Source: Lewinellaceae bacterium
GTDB lineage: Bacteria > Bacteroidota > Bacteroidia > Chitinophagales > Saprospiraceae
Length of the DNA: 64,000 nt
Reading direction: 5' to 3'
Assembly: GCA_020636375.1 (NCBI GenBank)
Contig: JACJXZ010000007.1
Location: 369,260 to 433,259 of the forward strand
Shown here piece after piece: positions 20,585 through 30,307 of this stretch (the first letter of the stretch is position 1; each line of letters opens with the position of its first letter). Both the position numbers and the translations under genes were made by a program. A model generated the notes under the pieces. The model searched no databases and had not been told where the DNA came from. It worked only from the letters and a program-made list of their open reading frames with translations.

Positions 20585-23500
20585 ATGCAATTCATGAGAT
20601 CATTCATTTTATTTTTCCTGCTGATAATAACCACGATCGTTTCTGCCCAAAGTCTGTCCGGAGATGCCCGGCGCCTGCTTGTCGCGCTGGATAATCTTCA
20701 GCAAAGTGGCTCTTCGGAGGGCGCCAGCGACAATGCAGCCTCGGAGGTGTTACTGATACTAGCTGCGTACGACGATTCCGTGAAGGCGGATTCCATGGGG
20801 TTTATTTCGAATCCGGAGCTTTTGCTGGAAAATGCCCATGCCAATCCCCTTCTGCGGAACCTGCTGCAAACTATGCTACAGGCAGATTCTTTATTTTCCA
20901 CTCAACCTTTGGACATTAAAAATAACAGTTCTCGTACGCATAGCCGGGAACGGATTGCAGGGTTCTTGTATGGCGGTGCGCCTGTCTCGCCCAATCAGTA
21001 CCTGTCGGTGGAACGGTCGCTGCAGGACAGCCGTCTGCCTCCGCTTCAGAACCAGGAGGCCCTGCGGGCGGCGGCGAGCAATGCGCGGGCGGCGCAACCG
21101 GTGAGCGCCCTGACGGCGGAAGCGCTGACGAAGGGGCTGTTCGAATTCGTGCTGGAACGGGCCCAGCAGGAAGTGGCCGTGCATTTTATCGAAAATTTGC
21201 TGGACAAAAAAAAGGCCCCGCAGATCGATGCCTTGTTTCCGAATGTCGCCGAGCGGTATTTCAATCCGAAGTCCAACAATGGTCATCGCGAGCGGTATTT
21301 CAATCCGCAGATCAATTACTCCCAGTCCTTCCTGGAGGGGTTGCGGGAAGCCTTTTTCATCGACCTGAAAAACCTGGGACAAACCTTGCCGGCATTGCTC
21401 TTCCGGGACGAGTACTTCGCCCCGCTCCGGAACGATCCGGTTTTTTACGGCGTGCTGGCCACTTACTCCCTGTTCGGGCAATCCAGCCAGGGGAGGCCGC
21501 TCTGGGAATCGGCGCCGCTCGTCCACCGCGAACTATTCGACCGGCGGCAGGCGGCTGATAAGAAACTGAATAGCCGGTTGGCTGAACTGAATATAGATAG
21601 TACTTATGAATATAAGAGGGTGCAGGTCACCGCCGCCGCTTATATGGACCAGTTCGGATGTGTAGTTGACACCATACAAAATATTAGATATGCCCATGAA
21701 AGTAGAATCTCTAGGTTACTGCGGAAAAAAAAGGAAGATCCCCCAAACTTCATCTGGAGCAGCCTATATGATTATCGGTTGCTGACCAGCCGGAAAGACA
21801 CAGCTTCATTACACCTCGGCCTGCTTCCAGAACTCCTTAACGGCGCACTGGATACCAATACCTTAAAAAAGTATAAGACGCTAGATTGGTACGATCTTTT
21901 TTCCAATACCTCAAGCAGGGAAATGCGCATCGCCGGCCTGGAACTTGTCCGTCGGGTAGTGGACGGCAGTTGGTACAACGGGCTTTCCCATGTCGGAATT
22001 TTCCGGCGCTGGCAGGCTGATCTCGCCGCTTACAAGCTAAAGTTAGAAGCATGGGAAGTGTCGGGCGATCCAATTGAGTTGGAGCAAAGGTTTGTCAATA
22101 TTAAGAGTAAAGAGGAAAATCTGGCAGATGTCATAGGCAAAACACATGAGTATTGGATGGAAAAATGTGGGCCGGCCGACCTGCAGCCGCTGGTCCAGCT
22201 AAGGGCGATTGCTAATAATAGCCAAGTTGCTTATATACGACGGGATTCCCTATTTTGGCTCCAAAAACGCGAAGAAGAGCTTCTGGGCCTAGAAAAACGC
22301 ATAGCAGATGTCGAAAAACGCCTGGCAAAAAAAAAGCCAGACGCATACTCCGCCAGCCCGTTCCAACAATACCTACTGCGCAAGAAGGCCGATGATCCAC
22401 TCGAAAAACTAACCGCAGAAATAGACTCCCTGGAAGCCCGGTCCAACACCCTCAAGGTGGCGCTGCACCGGCTCGACGGCCTCCACGCTCCCGGGGAACA
22501 AAAAGCCCTGAACAGCACCGAGCCCATGCTGCAGGCCACCGAGTTGCTGTCCAACCTGTTTTATGTGCTTCAGGATTCCGACGGCCAGGGGCTGATCCGC
22601 CCGGATACTTTTGAAACGATGCTGTTCGATCCCCGCCTGCGGACGGCCTGCCTGGGGCTGATGCAGCAGCGGCTCGGGCGGATCAGCGGCGTGGGGCAGC
22701 TTTCGCCGGATGCCCTCGCCGGGCTGGCCCAGCTCATGTTGAACGACTTTGCCGCCCTCCCCCGGCCCGCCGCCATCACCCTTGCGGGCGATGAACCGGA
22801 TGCCGTGCCGCAACCGGATTCGATCCAGCTGTTCCAGGCCGTCTCCACCGGCCTGCGGGCCCTCAACCGGGTGCTGGAGTTCAAGCTCTTCATTGACCCG
22901 GATAACCCGCAGGAACTCATGTCCCTGAAAGATAAACACCTGAGCCTGCAGTACGTGCCGGAAATTTCGGGGCATTGCATGGACCTGCTGTACTACCTGG
23001 AAGCAGGGCAGCACCGCCCGGCGGTCAGCGCCATGGTCCGCCTGCTCGCTTCGATGGGCAAGCAACTGGGGCCCCCGGAAGAGGAAGGCGGGCAAAAACG
23101 CTGGGCCAAAAAACAAGGATTGGCACCGGCTAACAATCCGCCTGTGGCTGTCGGGAACCGGGGCAATACCTTCGTACGGGCGGCGGAACAAAAACCGGAA
23201 AATTCCCTTGCTCCGCCCTCCGGAAGCGGAGGAAAGGATCAGGAAGAAAAACACGATCCCAAGCCGCCAAACAGCCGGGCGGACATCCCTCTGGCCCGTT
23301 TCCTGGCCAACTACGGCGATTTCATTGCCGGGCTGGTGGACGCCAGGAACAAGGAAGAGATCCAGTACCTGATGCGCAGCCTGGCGGAGGACCCCGGCAG
23401 TTCGCGGACCAAGCGCACCCACGCTCTGTCGGTGAGCTTCAACACCTACCTGGGCGTGTCGGCCGGCAATGAATGGCTGGCCCGCCGGCAGAGCGATACG

Positions 23501-23878
23501 ACCCTGCGCTCCAGCTACTTTGCCGTGGCGCCGTACCTGCCCGTCGGCTTTTCCTTAAGCTGGCTGATGTTCAAGAAGAAAAACCGCCCCCAGTCGTTCA
23601 GCCTCCACCTGATCGGCGTCGACCTGGGCGCCATGCTCACCTACCGCCTGGAGGAAGAGGAGGCACTTGGCGACTTCAAGCTGTCGGCCAAAAATATGGT
23701 CAGGCCCGGCGCCCAGCTGCAGTGGAACATCCAGAAAACGCCCTGCTTCGTGGGCGTGGGCTGGCAAACCGGCGCCCAGTTCCGGGAGGAAAACGGGGAG
23801 GAGTTCGCCCTGCGGTCGAACCGCTTGTTCCTCTCCGTGGGGCTGGACGCGCCGGTCCGGACATTATTTGCGAGATGA
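20585..23878 (+). CDS. Large exported envelope protein with C-terminal barrel-like region, function unknown
   Basis: About 1097 residues from the ATG at 20585 (an ATG at 20594 is equally possible); the frame opens at 20525, but that start lies in the MITE-like element. Signal peptide FILFFLLIITTIVSAQ. The middle has a short internal repeat (ERYFNP twice, near 225 and 242), two predicted coiled coils (LGLEKRIADVEKRLAKKK and EKLTAEIDSLEARSNTLK) and a low-complexity linker before about 925. The last 140 residues alternate aromatic strands (SFNTYLGVSAGNEWL, YFAVAPYLPVGFSLSWLMF, VGVGWQTGAQF) and end RLFLSVGLDAPVRTLF, like an outer-membrane barrel. No known domain recognised. Confidence 0.75.
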   Translation: MQFMRSFILFFLLIITTIVSAQSLSGDARRLLVALDNLQQSGSSEGASDNAASEVLLILAAYDDSVKADSMGFISNPELLLENAHANPLLRNLLQTMLQADSLFSTQPLDIKNNSSRTHSRERIAGFLYGGAPVSPNQYLSVERSLQDSRLPPLQNQEALRAAASNARAAQPVSALTAEALTKGLFEFVLERAQQEVAVHFIENLLDKKKAPQIDALFPNVAERYFNPKSNNGHRERYFNPQINYSQSFLEGLREAFFIDLKNLGQTLPALLFRDEYFAPLRNDPVFYGVLATYSLFGQSSQGRPLWESAPLVHRELFDRRQAADKKLNSRLAELNIDSTYEYKRVQVTAAAYMDQFGCVVDTIQNIRYAHESRISRLLRKKKEDPPNFIWSSLYDYRLLTSRKDTASLHLGLLPELLNGALDTNTLKKYKTLDWYDLFSNTSSREMRIAGLELVRRVVDGSWYNGLSHVGIFRRWQADLAAYKLKLEAWEVSGDPIELEQRFVNIKSKEENLADVIGKTHEYWMEKCGPADLQPLVQLRAIANNSQVAYIRRDSLFWLQKREEELLGLEKRIADVEKRLAKKKPDAYSASPFQQYLLRKKADDPLEKLTAEIDSLEARSNTLKVALHRLDGLHAPGEQKALNSTEPMLQATELLSNLFYVLQDSDGQGLIRPDTFETMLFDPRLRTACLGLMQQRLGRISGVGQLSPDALAGLAQLMLNDFAALPRPAAITLAGDEPDAVPQPDSIQLFQAVSTGLRALNRVLEFKLFIDPDNPQELMSLKDKHLSLQYVPEISGHCMDLLYYLEAGQHRPAVSAMVRLLASMGKQLGPPEEEGGQKRWAKKQGLAPANNPPVAVGNRGNTFVRAAEQKPENSLAPPSGSGGKDQEEKHDPKPPNSRADIPLARFLANYGDFIAGLVDARNKEEIQYLMRSLAEDPGSSRTKRTHALSVSFNTYLGVSAGNEWLARRQSDTTLRSSYFAVAPYLPVGFSLSWLMFKKKNRPQSFSLHLIGVDLGAMLTYRLEEEEALGDFKLSAKNMVRPGAQLQWNIQKTPCFVGVGWQTGAQFREENGEEFALRSNRLFLSVGLDAPVRTLFAR

Positions 23879-23965
23879 GGGGGAGAGGCACATTACCCCA
23901 ACATCCCGGCTTTTCCGGGCACGCTCACCTGGGAAAAAACTTAGGCTCATCGGGCGCAAAGGTTT

Positions 23966-26683
23966 TCAAAGGCCGGACAGTACCATCGTTCTAACCGCCA
24001 TCCGTTTGCCCGCCTGCAGGCGGCACACATACACCCCACCGGGCAGGCCGTCCGGCCTCCATTCCCGTTCGTGTACGCCGGCACGCTGCCGTTCGTCCAC
24101 CAGCCGTTCCACTTCTCTGCCCAGGGCGTCGTACACGGATAGCTGCACAAAATCCGCTCCGGGGATCGAATAGCGGATGGTGGTGGAAGCGCCAACCGGA
24201 TTGGGTTCGTTCTGCCCCAGGAAAAAAGCGTGCGCAGTGGGCTCCGGCGCATCCGAGAATTCTTTAGCGTTGCTGACCACGAATTCATGAAAGGGAAAAT
24301 CCACACAAGGGATCGGCCCTGCCGTACGGATGGTGTAGGGATCCGTTCCCGAGAGCGTGCCCCCGGTTGAAGCCTCCAGGCTTTCGTAGTAACCCAGGGT
24401 GTAGACGGAGGCGTCGTACCGCTTGAAATCAGGGCCTTCTTCTGCGCCGATCCACTGGAATGTCAGCTCGCCGGGGAAGCAATCGGGAATGACCGTCCAT
24501 GTTCTCAGCACAGAAGCTAAGGGGTCGATCCAATCGGAGTAGATGCCCGGATCCACCCGGACGGTGGCCAGCATCCCTCCCGTCTGGCCCGGATCCGGAG
24601 TGATGGTAACCGGATTGTAATGCACTTCAGAGGGGCCGATGGGGAACGGAAAGCTTTCTCCGGCTTCCACCCTGCCATGCACCCATCCATTCTGGTAAGT
24701 CACCACGTAGGCCGAGTCGGAAAAGCCGCTTACCGCCCCTATGTACAGCTCTCCGGAGCACACTCCCAGCAGGATTCTGCCGGACTGGAAGGTGAGCATC
24801 TGGCGGACGGACAGGGAGTCGGTACTACCTGCCTCGCAGTGGCCCCGGATGGAAATGCCGGCCGGATTATCGAGGGTGAGGTAATCCATCGTAGTCGCCC
24901 CTTTGACCTGCTGTTGGCCGTCGCCATCGAATATAACCTGCGCCATATTGGATATGAAGGCACCGTAGTTCTCCCAGCCGCCGCCCACGCTCAGGCTGGC
25001 GCCGGGGTTCGGGCTCATGGCGAGCGTCCCTTCGATCAGGAGGTTTCCCGGGCAGCGGCGGGCGCCGTCCGGCATTCGGACGGCAGAGCCGGCAAGGATC
25101 GTGACGTGCCGGGGCACGCCGGCGCCGACCATCGTTCCGGCCGACCATTCCGGGCCTACATCCGTAATATCTCCGGTAGCGTAGGAGAGCGTGGCCTGTC
25201 CCGTGTAGGTTGGGGCCGCGTCGAACGAACCGCCGGGGGCCATTCCCACCATGCCGGCCACGGTGAGGTTGGCGGCGTTGGTTACCGGCGCCCACAGCTG
25301 AAAAAGGCCGGGGGCGAAACGAGGCGTATGGAGAGCAATGCCGCCCGCTCCCTGTACGTAGATAATGTCGGGGCCGTTTTCCATGGGCCAGTAGCCGCTT
25401 TCCGCATTGACGTTGAGGGGGCTGGAAGTGTTGTTGAAGATCAATCGGCTGTCACCCGTGTATTGGAAGTCATTGCCGCTGGCCTGGCCGCCCGACTCCA
25501 GTTGGAAGAGGTAATTTACCGTTATGGCGCCCTCGTTGAACAAGCTGCCGGACACCAGGCACTGCCGGAGTTGCAGCTCTCCCCGGTTCACGAGCGTTCC
25601 GCTTACTTCCAGCGTGCCGTCGACCTGGCCGCGCTCATTGATGATGAGGGAGTCGGCGGCATGGAAAGTTACATGAGAAGAAAGGTTCAGGTTGCTGATG
25701 GTCCGGCTGGCGTTCAGGGAGATGGTGGGGGCGGAAAATCCGGCGTTGGGGACGACGATGTTGGCCGGGCCGTCCGTAGCCGGCCACAGGAGGCTTTGGG
25801 GGCCGATGTTGTAGGACGCATCGGCGCCCCGGAATTCGAGTACGTTGCAGCATCCGGTGAAGGCGGGCGGGTTGCCGGTGAGGCTTCCGTCCGGGTTTGC
25901 CTGCAGGGTTCCGGAAATGCCGGACGTGCCGTTGTTGGCGAAGGCGCCGTTGAGTTGCAGGGTTCCGGAAATGTTGGCGCTGCCGGCGTTAGTGAGGGTT
26001 CCCGTAACATTCAGGGTTCCGGTTACGTCCAGCGAGTTGCTGACGGCCCGGTTGCCGTTCAGCGTCACGCCGCCGGGTATGCTGATGTCCGCCGGCCCGT
26101 TCCCGGCCGGCCACAGGTGGTCGTACTGGTCGACGGTGTAATTGGGGTGGCTGACGGCCAGAGAACCCGTCAGGCCGTACCGCAGGTCGTTGCCGGTTAC
26201 TGTCCCCTGCCTGAATTCGAAGGCCCCGCCGATATCAAAGTTGCCGTTGTTTTCGATCGTTCCGGCTTTGACCCCGCCCTCGTTGATCTCTAAGGTGCCG
26301 TTGTTCACCAGTGTCCCGGAGATATCGAGAAAGGCGCCGAAGTCGTCCAGCAACAGGTCCGTACCGGGGCCGTCCAGTACCGTCAGGGTGCCTCCGTAGC
26401 CAACAGTGAGTTTGCCGAGCACCCGGAGCTGGTCAACCACTACGCTGGAAGAGCCGATGGTGACCTCGTGCCCGGCGCCGATCAGGATGCCGTCGGAGGT
26501 GGCTGCCGAGGGCGGGGGCGCGGGCCAAGACCAGGCCGAACCCACATACCTTTCCCAGGTGTTGCTGTCGTTCCAGCCGCCGGATTGGTGGGTTTTGTAA
26601 AAGTTGTCGATCTGAGCAGGCAAGGTGGCGCTCAGGAGGCTCAGGCAAAAGGCGAGCACAAGAGTTTGTTGCAGATACCTCAT
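23966..26683 (-). CDS. T9SS-exported surface protein with repetitive beta-helix-like body
   Basis: 905 residues. Signal peptide up to about 23 (LSLLSATLPAQ). The body (about 60-640) consists of short valine/glycine/asparagine repeats such as ISGTLVNNGTLEINEGG and LDVTGTLNVTGTLTNAGSA, suggesting a parallel beta-helix. The last 75 residues are a type A T9SS sorting domain: FLGQNEPNPVGASTTIRYSI, VYDALGREVERLVD, LPGGVYVCRL and the basic end. Expected to be secreted and attached to the cell surface. No enzyme motif; adhesin or matrix protein is the best guess. Confidence 0.85.
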   Translation of the reverse strand: MRYLQQTLVLAFCLSLLSATLPAQIDNFYKTHQSGGWNDSNTWERYVGSAWSWPAPPPSAATSDGILIGAGHEVTIGSSSVVVDQLRVLGKLTVGYGGTLTVLDGPGTDLLLDDFGAFLDISGTLVNNGTLEINEGGVKAGTIENNGNFDIGGAFEFRQGTVTGNDLRYGLTGSLAVSHPNYTVDQYDHLWPAGNGPADISIPGGVTLNGNRAVSNSLDVTGTLNVTGTLTNAGSANISGTLQLNGAFANNGTSGISGTLQANPDGSLTGNPPAFTGCCNVLEFRGADASYNIGPQSLLWPATDGPANIVVPNAGFSAPTISLNASRTISNLNLSSHVTFHAADSLIINERGQVDGTLEVSGTLVNRGELQLRQCLVSGSLFNEGAITVNYLFQLESGGQASGNDFQYTGDSRLIFNNTSSPLNVNAESGYWPMENGPDIIYVQGAGGIALHTPRFAPGLFQLWAPVTNAANLTVAGMVGMAPGGSFDAAPTYTGQATLSYATGDITDVGPEWSAGTMVGAGVPRHVTILAGSAVRMPDGARRCPGNLLIEGTLAMSPNPGASLSVGGGWENYGAFISNMAQVIFDGDGQQQVKGATTMDYLTLDNPAGISIRGHCEAGSTDSLSVRQMLTFQSGRILLGVCSGELYIGAVSGFSDSAYVVTYQNGWVHGRVEAGESFPFPIGPSEVHYNPVTITPDPGQTGGMLATVRVDPGIYSDWIDPLASVLRTWTVIPDCFPGELTFQWIGAEEGPDFKRYDASVYTLGYYESLEASTGGTLSGTDPYTIRTAGPIPCVDFPFHEFVVSNAKEFSDAPEPTAHAFFLGQNEPNPVGASTTIRYSIPGADFVQLSVYDALGREVERLVDERQRAGVHEREWRPDGLPGGVYVCRLQAGKRMAVRTMVLSGL

Positions 26684-26928
26684 AGTATGATGGTTTTGGG
26701 ATGAATGATATGCGGCTCAAATGCGATCAGGAAAGAGAAAATTCCGGCAGGTCAATATTGGATGGCAGAATAATCGTAATGTAAGCTTTTTTTCGATAAA
26801 AAGCGATGAACAATTTCGCTGATTTTTTCTTTTACCATCAATCATTTCCTCTACCGATAAATAAGCACATCATTCCATAACGGGCCACCTGCCCGGCCTG
26901 TCCGGGTTGTGCCATCAAATCATCACCT

Positions 26929-28404
26929 ATGCGGTTTTTCTTTACTTTCGCGCTCTTTTGCCTGTCCTTTTGCCTGACAGGTCAGGACTTTGAAGAATTC
27001 TCCGAACTGTCCGATTCTCCGGTGTATCAGCCCAACTTCACTTCCGTTGCCACCGAGGAGGGGCTGATCTACGGCATCAATGACGCCACCGTCAACACCA
27101 TGGTGTTTTACAAGATCAACCGGGAGGGGCAGATCACTGCTGCCATTGGCCTGGATTCCACTTGTTGTGGTTATTACGGCGACCTTTTCGTCAGCGAGGG
27201 GCGCTATTTTTTTGATGGGCTGCGGCTGGATACGCCAGCCACGCGGCTGCTGCTCGAGCTGGATGAGGATCTGAATGTGCTGCGGGAAACAGTGTGGGAG
27301 GACGTGGCGCCCATCGTATCCGGCATGAGTATATGGCAGGTCACTACCGGCCTGCGCAATTTCAACCGGGGCGCCCGCAAAGTGGTGGGCGATACCCTCT
27401 ACGCCGTTGTGCCCTACCTGCTGCCGCTGGCTTTCAACCGCCCCTACACCCAGTACGAGGTTCTCGGCCTGGACGGGGAGGTGTACTACGTGCGGGATAT
27501 GAAAAGCATCGATTCCCTGTATGTGCATTACTATTCCACCATGGGAGAAGATGCATTCTACCTCTTTGGTTTTATGGCAGGCGAAACGGTGCCCGGCGGC
27601 AACGACGGCGGCAGCTACGGCGGGCTGATCGGCAAGTTCGGCCTGAGCGACGGCCAGGTGACCGGCACGACCTGGTTCGAGGGCAATTTCCTCGGTAGCG
27701 GCACGGATGGCTGCATGGGCCAGTACCTCGGCGGGAAAGTGTATGCCAGTTCCTTCACCAGCTCCACCCTGCAGGGCGCGCCCTACGGCGGCACCGGCTG
27801 CCCGGAGCGGACGGTGGCCATCGAGGTCTTCAATGAGAACCTGCAGTTCGAACGCGGCTACAACCTGCCCACCTGCGGTTTCCTCACCAACGGCGGCCGG
27901 GCCTTTGCCGTGGATGAGGAAGGCTACATCTATTACGCCAATTATAACGACCAGGAATTCGTCACCTACCTCTTCAAGTTCGACAGCCTGCTGAACGTCG
28001 TCTGGATGGAAACCTACGACATGGGCTTTCCCTATGCCATCAAGCTGACGCCCCGGGAGAACCACCTGATCGTCGATGGCCTTACGGATATATTCAACCC
28101 CACCCTGCGCATTTTCCGGGTGGATACGGAAAGCGGCGGCGTGGTGAGCACCACGGAGCTGCCCGGTGCCTTCGCCCCGGCATTCCACCCCAATCCCACT
28201 GTCGGCCCGCTCCGCCTGAATGCCCCGCCGGAGCGCCCGTTGCGGGTGCAGGTGTACGGCCTGAGCGGCCGCCTGTACGGCACCTACCGGGTAGAGGATG
28301 GCACATTGGGCCTGGAGAGCCTGCCCGGAGGCACCTATATCCTGCAGATGAGCGACTGGGAGAGTGGGGGGCTGGTAGGCGTTCAAAGGGTGGTGAAGCG
28401 GTAG
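26929..28404 (+). CDS. T9SS-exported protein, probable beta-propeller
   Basis: 491 residues. Signal peptide MRFFFTFALFCLSFCLTGQ. The body has regularly spaced blade-like strands (GLIGKFGLSDGQVTGTTWFE, FAVDEEGYIYYANYNDQEF, YLFKFDSLLNVVW). The C-terminal 75 residues are a T9SS sorting domain (AFHPNPTVGPLRLN, VYGLSGRLYGTY, LPGGTYILQM, and VQRVVKR at the end). No catalytic residues recognised. Divergent from the 23966-26683 gene across 245 bases of promoter DNA. Confidence 0.82.
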   Translation: MRFFFTFALFCLSFCLTGQDFEEFSELSDSPVYQPNFTSVATEEGLIYGINDATVNTMVFYKINREGQITAAIGLDSTCCGYYGDLFVSEGRYFFDGLRLDTPATRLLLELDEDLNVLRETVWEDVAPIVSGMSIWQVTTGLRNFNRGARKVVGDTLYAVVPYLLPLAFNRPYTQYEVLGLDGEVYYVRDMKSIDSLYVHYYSTMGEDAFYLFGFMAGETVPGGNDGGSYGGLIGKFGLSDGQVTGTTWFEGNFLGSGTDGCMGQYLGGKVYASSFTSSTLQGAPYGGTGCPERTVAIEVFNENLQFERGYNLPTCGFLTNGGRAFAVDEEGYIYYANYNDQEFVTYLFKFDSLLNVVWMETYDMGFPYAIKLTPRENHLIVDGLTDIFNPTLRIFRVDTESGGVVSTTELPGAFAPAFHPNPTVGPLRLNAPPERPLRVQVYGLSGRLYGTYRVEDGTLGLESLPGGTYILQMSDWESGGLVGVQRVVKR

Positions 28405-28467
28405 GGGAGGTAGGCCTCGGAACTGCCCCGGCAATATAGCAGCTCAACACCCTGATGCTGGCAGTTG

Positions 28468-28512
28468 TTGTTGGTTGTCCGTTGATTGTTTCCTGTTCCC
28501 GGGAACCAACAA
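28468..28512. terminator. Weak hairpin between convergent genes
   Basis: TTGTTGGTT (28468-28476) pairs with AACCAACAA (28504-28512); the loop contains a GTTCCCGGGAAC palindrome. It lies between the genes ending at 28404 (+) and 28560 (-). Confidence 0.3.
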
Positions 28513-28559
28513 CCATGCCTGTAGCCTGCCCCCCCCTCCCGGCTGCTACGAAGCTGGAT

Positions 28560-29507
28560 TCACTTCTGGCCTTCCAGGATCGGAAGCAAGGAAAAGGCCT
28601 CCTGATGGTACGCATGTTCCTCGTCTTCAGCGATGAGCCGGATCAACTGCTCCGCCTTTTTGTATTTTTTGTCCTGAATATAACAAAGCGACAGGAACCA
28701 CCGGGCCTGTTCCTCGTACAGGTGCCCGTTTTCTATAAGCGCTTCCAGATGCGGGATGGCTTCAGCGTACCTTTTTTCATTGTAGAGGGCCAGTCCCAGA
28801 AAAAGGTGGGCATTGGGGTTGGCGGCGTCCGACTCGAGGATGCGGTAGAGTTTCCGGATGCCTGCCTCTGGTTGGTTCTTCGTCATCAGGTCGTCGATCG
28901 CCTGGCTGAGGAGGCTTTCCTTGCCCCGGACGACGGTGCGGAATTCGTTCAGGCCGGCCGGCTTGATGAATGTATTATTTACCGTGGCCAGCAGCTCTTC
29001 CTGTTTGTCATCCTGGCTGGTCGTTTGCCCGGTATTCGGAGGTTGGGAAGCAACGGGTTTTTCCTGCTTGGTTTGGCTTTTCCCGGCTTCTTCCGGTTTG
29101 GCAAGAGCGGTGTCCGGGAGAGGGGTGGTGCCCAGGTCCTCTGCCGTGGTTACCGGGCTTTCGTCGGGTTCAGTTTGGGGCGTTTCCTGTCGTTCAGGCC
29201 AGATCAGGAAAGTGACGAGGCCCAGAAGCCCCAGGAGGATAATCCAGGGAAAGGGCCGCCGGTAGAGCGGGGCGGAGGCATTCGTTTTACTTTGGGCGTC
29301 GTCTTCCGCTTTCCATTTTTTCAGGTCCGCCAGCAGATCGTCTTCCACCAGGGCCTCCATCATTTTATGCTCCATTTCCTGTTGGGCCAACCGGCGGGCG
29401 AGCGCCTCATTCGCCTCTGCCTCGGCTTCGAAGGCGGTTTTTTCCGCTTCGTTCATTTTGCCGAGCAGGTACGATTCTATCCGTTCATAAGTAGTATTGT
29501 CGCTCAT
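28560..29507 (-). CDS. TPR membrane protein, probable regulator of the adjacent ECF sigma factor
   Basis: 315 residues. A cytosolic N-terminal part (about 1-80, MSDNTTYERIESYLLGKMNE, rich in E and A) resembles anti-sigma-like partners. One transmembrane helix lies at about 85-103, followed by a Pro/Thr/Gln linker and two or three TPR units at about 210-305 (NPNAHLFLGLALYNEKRYAE, ARWFLSLCYIQDKKYKKAEQ). The start overlaps the sigma gene stop by 4 bases (ATGA), so the pair is translationally coupled. Inferred to hold the sigma factor at the membrane until an envelope signal arrives. Confidence 0.8.
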   Translation of the reverse strand: MSDNTTYERIESYLLGKMNEAEKTAFEAEAEANEALARRLAQQEMEHKMMEALVEDDLLADLKKWKAEDDAQSKTNASAPLYRRPFPWIILLGLLGLVTFLIWPERQETPQTEPDESPVTTAEDLGTTPLPDTALAKPEEAGKSQTKQEKPVASQPPNTGQTTSQDDKQEELLATVNNTFIKPAGLNEFRTVVRGKESLLSQAIDDLMTKNQPEAGIRKLYRILESDAANPNAHLFLGLALYNEKRYAEAIPHLEALIENGHLYEEQARWFLSLCYIQDKKYKKAEQLIRLIAEDEEHAYHQEAFSLLPILEGQK

Positions 29508-30097
29508 GGCTGATCTTTAAAATAATTTGCGAACAACGGGTTCTCCGCCACCAGCTCCTTCATTTTTTTCCGGCACTTATGGACCCGCTGCCGGGCGTTG
29601 TTGTCGTTGCCCAGGCCTGCCGCTTCGGCAATTTCTTTCATAGAATAAGACAGTTTGTACAAACGCAACACCTGACGGCACTTTTCATCCATTTTGTCCA
29701 GCATTTTCCGGATGATGGTTTTTTGCTCTTCTTCCAGCATCAGGGTTTCCGGCTGCCGGGCCTCTATGCCGTCCATTTTGTAGTTGTCGGATGTCCATTC
29801 TATCCTTCGGGTGCTGCGCCGGTTGGAATAAAGGCGCCCCTTGCAGATGCCGATGAAGTAGTTCTTCAGGCTCCCCGCCTGATGGTACTTGCCGTTGCGG
29901 ATGTTGTTGTCCAGAACGACGATCGCTTCCTGTATCGCATCTTCCGCATCCGTTGCCGGGGCACCCGCCGCCACCAGGATGGCTTTGGCGCTGCTCCGCC
30001 AGCTGATATAGGCGAAGTGCAGAGCCTCCTTTCTGCCGTTTCCTGCCCGGCGGATCATCTCAATAACTTCATCGTCGGTGTAGTGCTTGGGTTCCAA
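29504..30097 (-). CDS. ECF-type RNA polymerase sigma factor
   Basis: 197 residues. Region 2 (about 28-95): AEDAIQEAIVVLDNNIRNGK and GSLKNYFIGICKGRLYSNRR. Region 4 (about 130-185): MDEKCRQVLRLYKLSYSMKE, IAEAAGLGNDNNARQRVHKC. The spacing fits extracytoplasmic-function sigma-70 proteins of Bacteroidota. Coupled to the TPR membrane gene and divergent from the TPR-CHAT gene. A -7-like TAGATTTG (complement of 30151-30158) and a GTTAA/TTAAC palindrome lie upstream. Confidence 0.92.
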   Translation of the reverse strand: MEPKHYTDDEVIEMIRRAGNGRKEALHFAYISWRSSAKAILVAAGAPATDAEDAIQEAIVVLDNNIRNGKYHQAGSLKNYFIGICKGRLYSNRRSTRRIEWTSDNYKMDGIEARQPETLMLEEEQKTIIRKMLDKMDEKCRQVLRLYKLSYSMKEIAEAAGLGNDNNARQRVHKCRKKMKELVAENPLFANYFKDQP

Positions 30098-30307
30098 AAG
30101 GCAGTACAGTGATTAGTGAAAATGTTAACAATATTAACGGGTTTCCTGTCCAAATCTAAGGTTTTTTGCCGGGAAGTTTGTTACGGGCCCAGAGGTTTTG
30201 CGGTTTGGTGGCGACTGGTAATCTTGCCGGATAACGAACAGTACTTTTTTTACCTCGCAAGTATTCCATATCTTTAATTCAGATTACGCACCAAACTACC
30301 TGAAACC

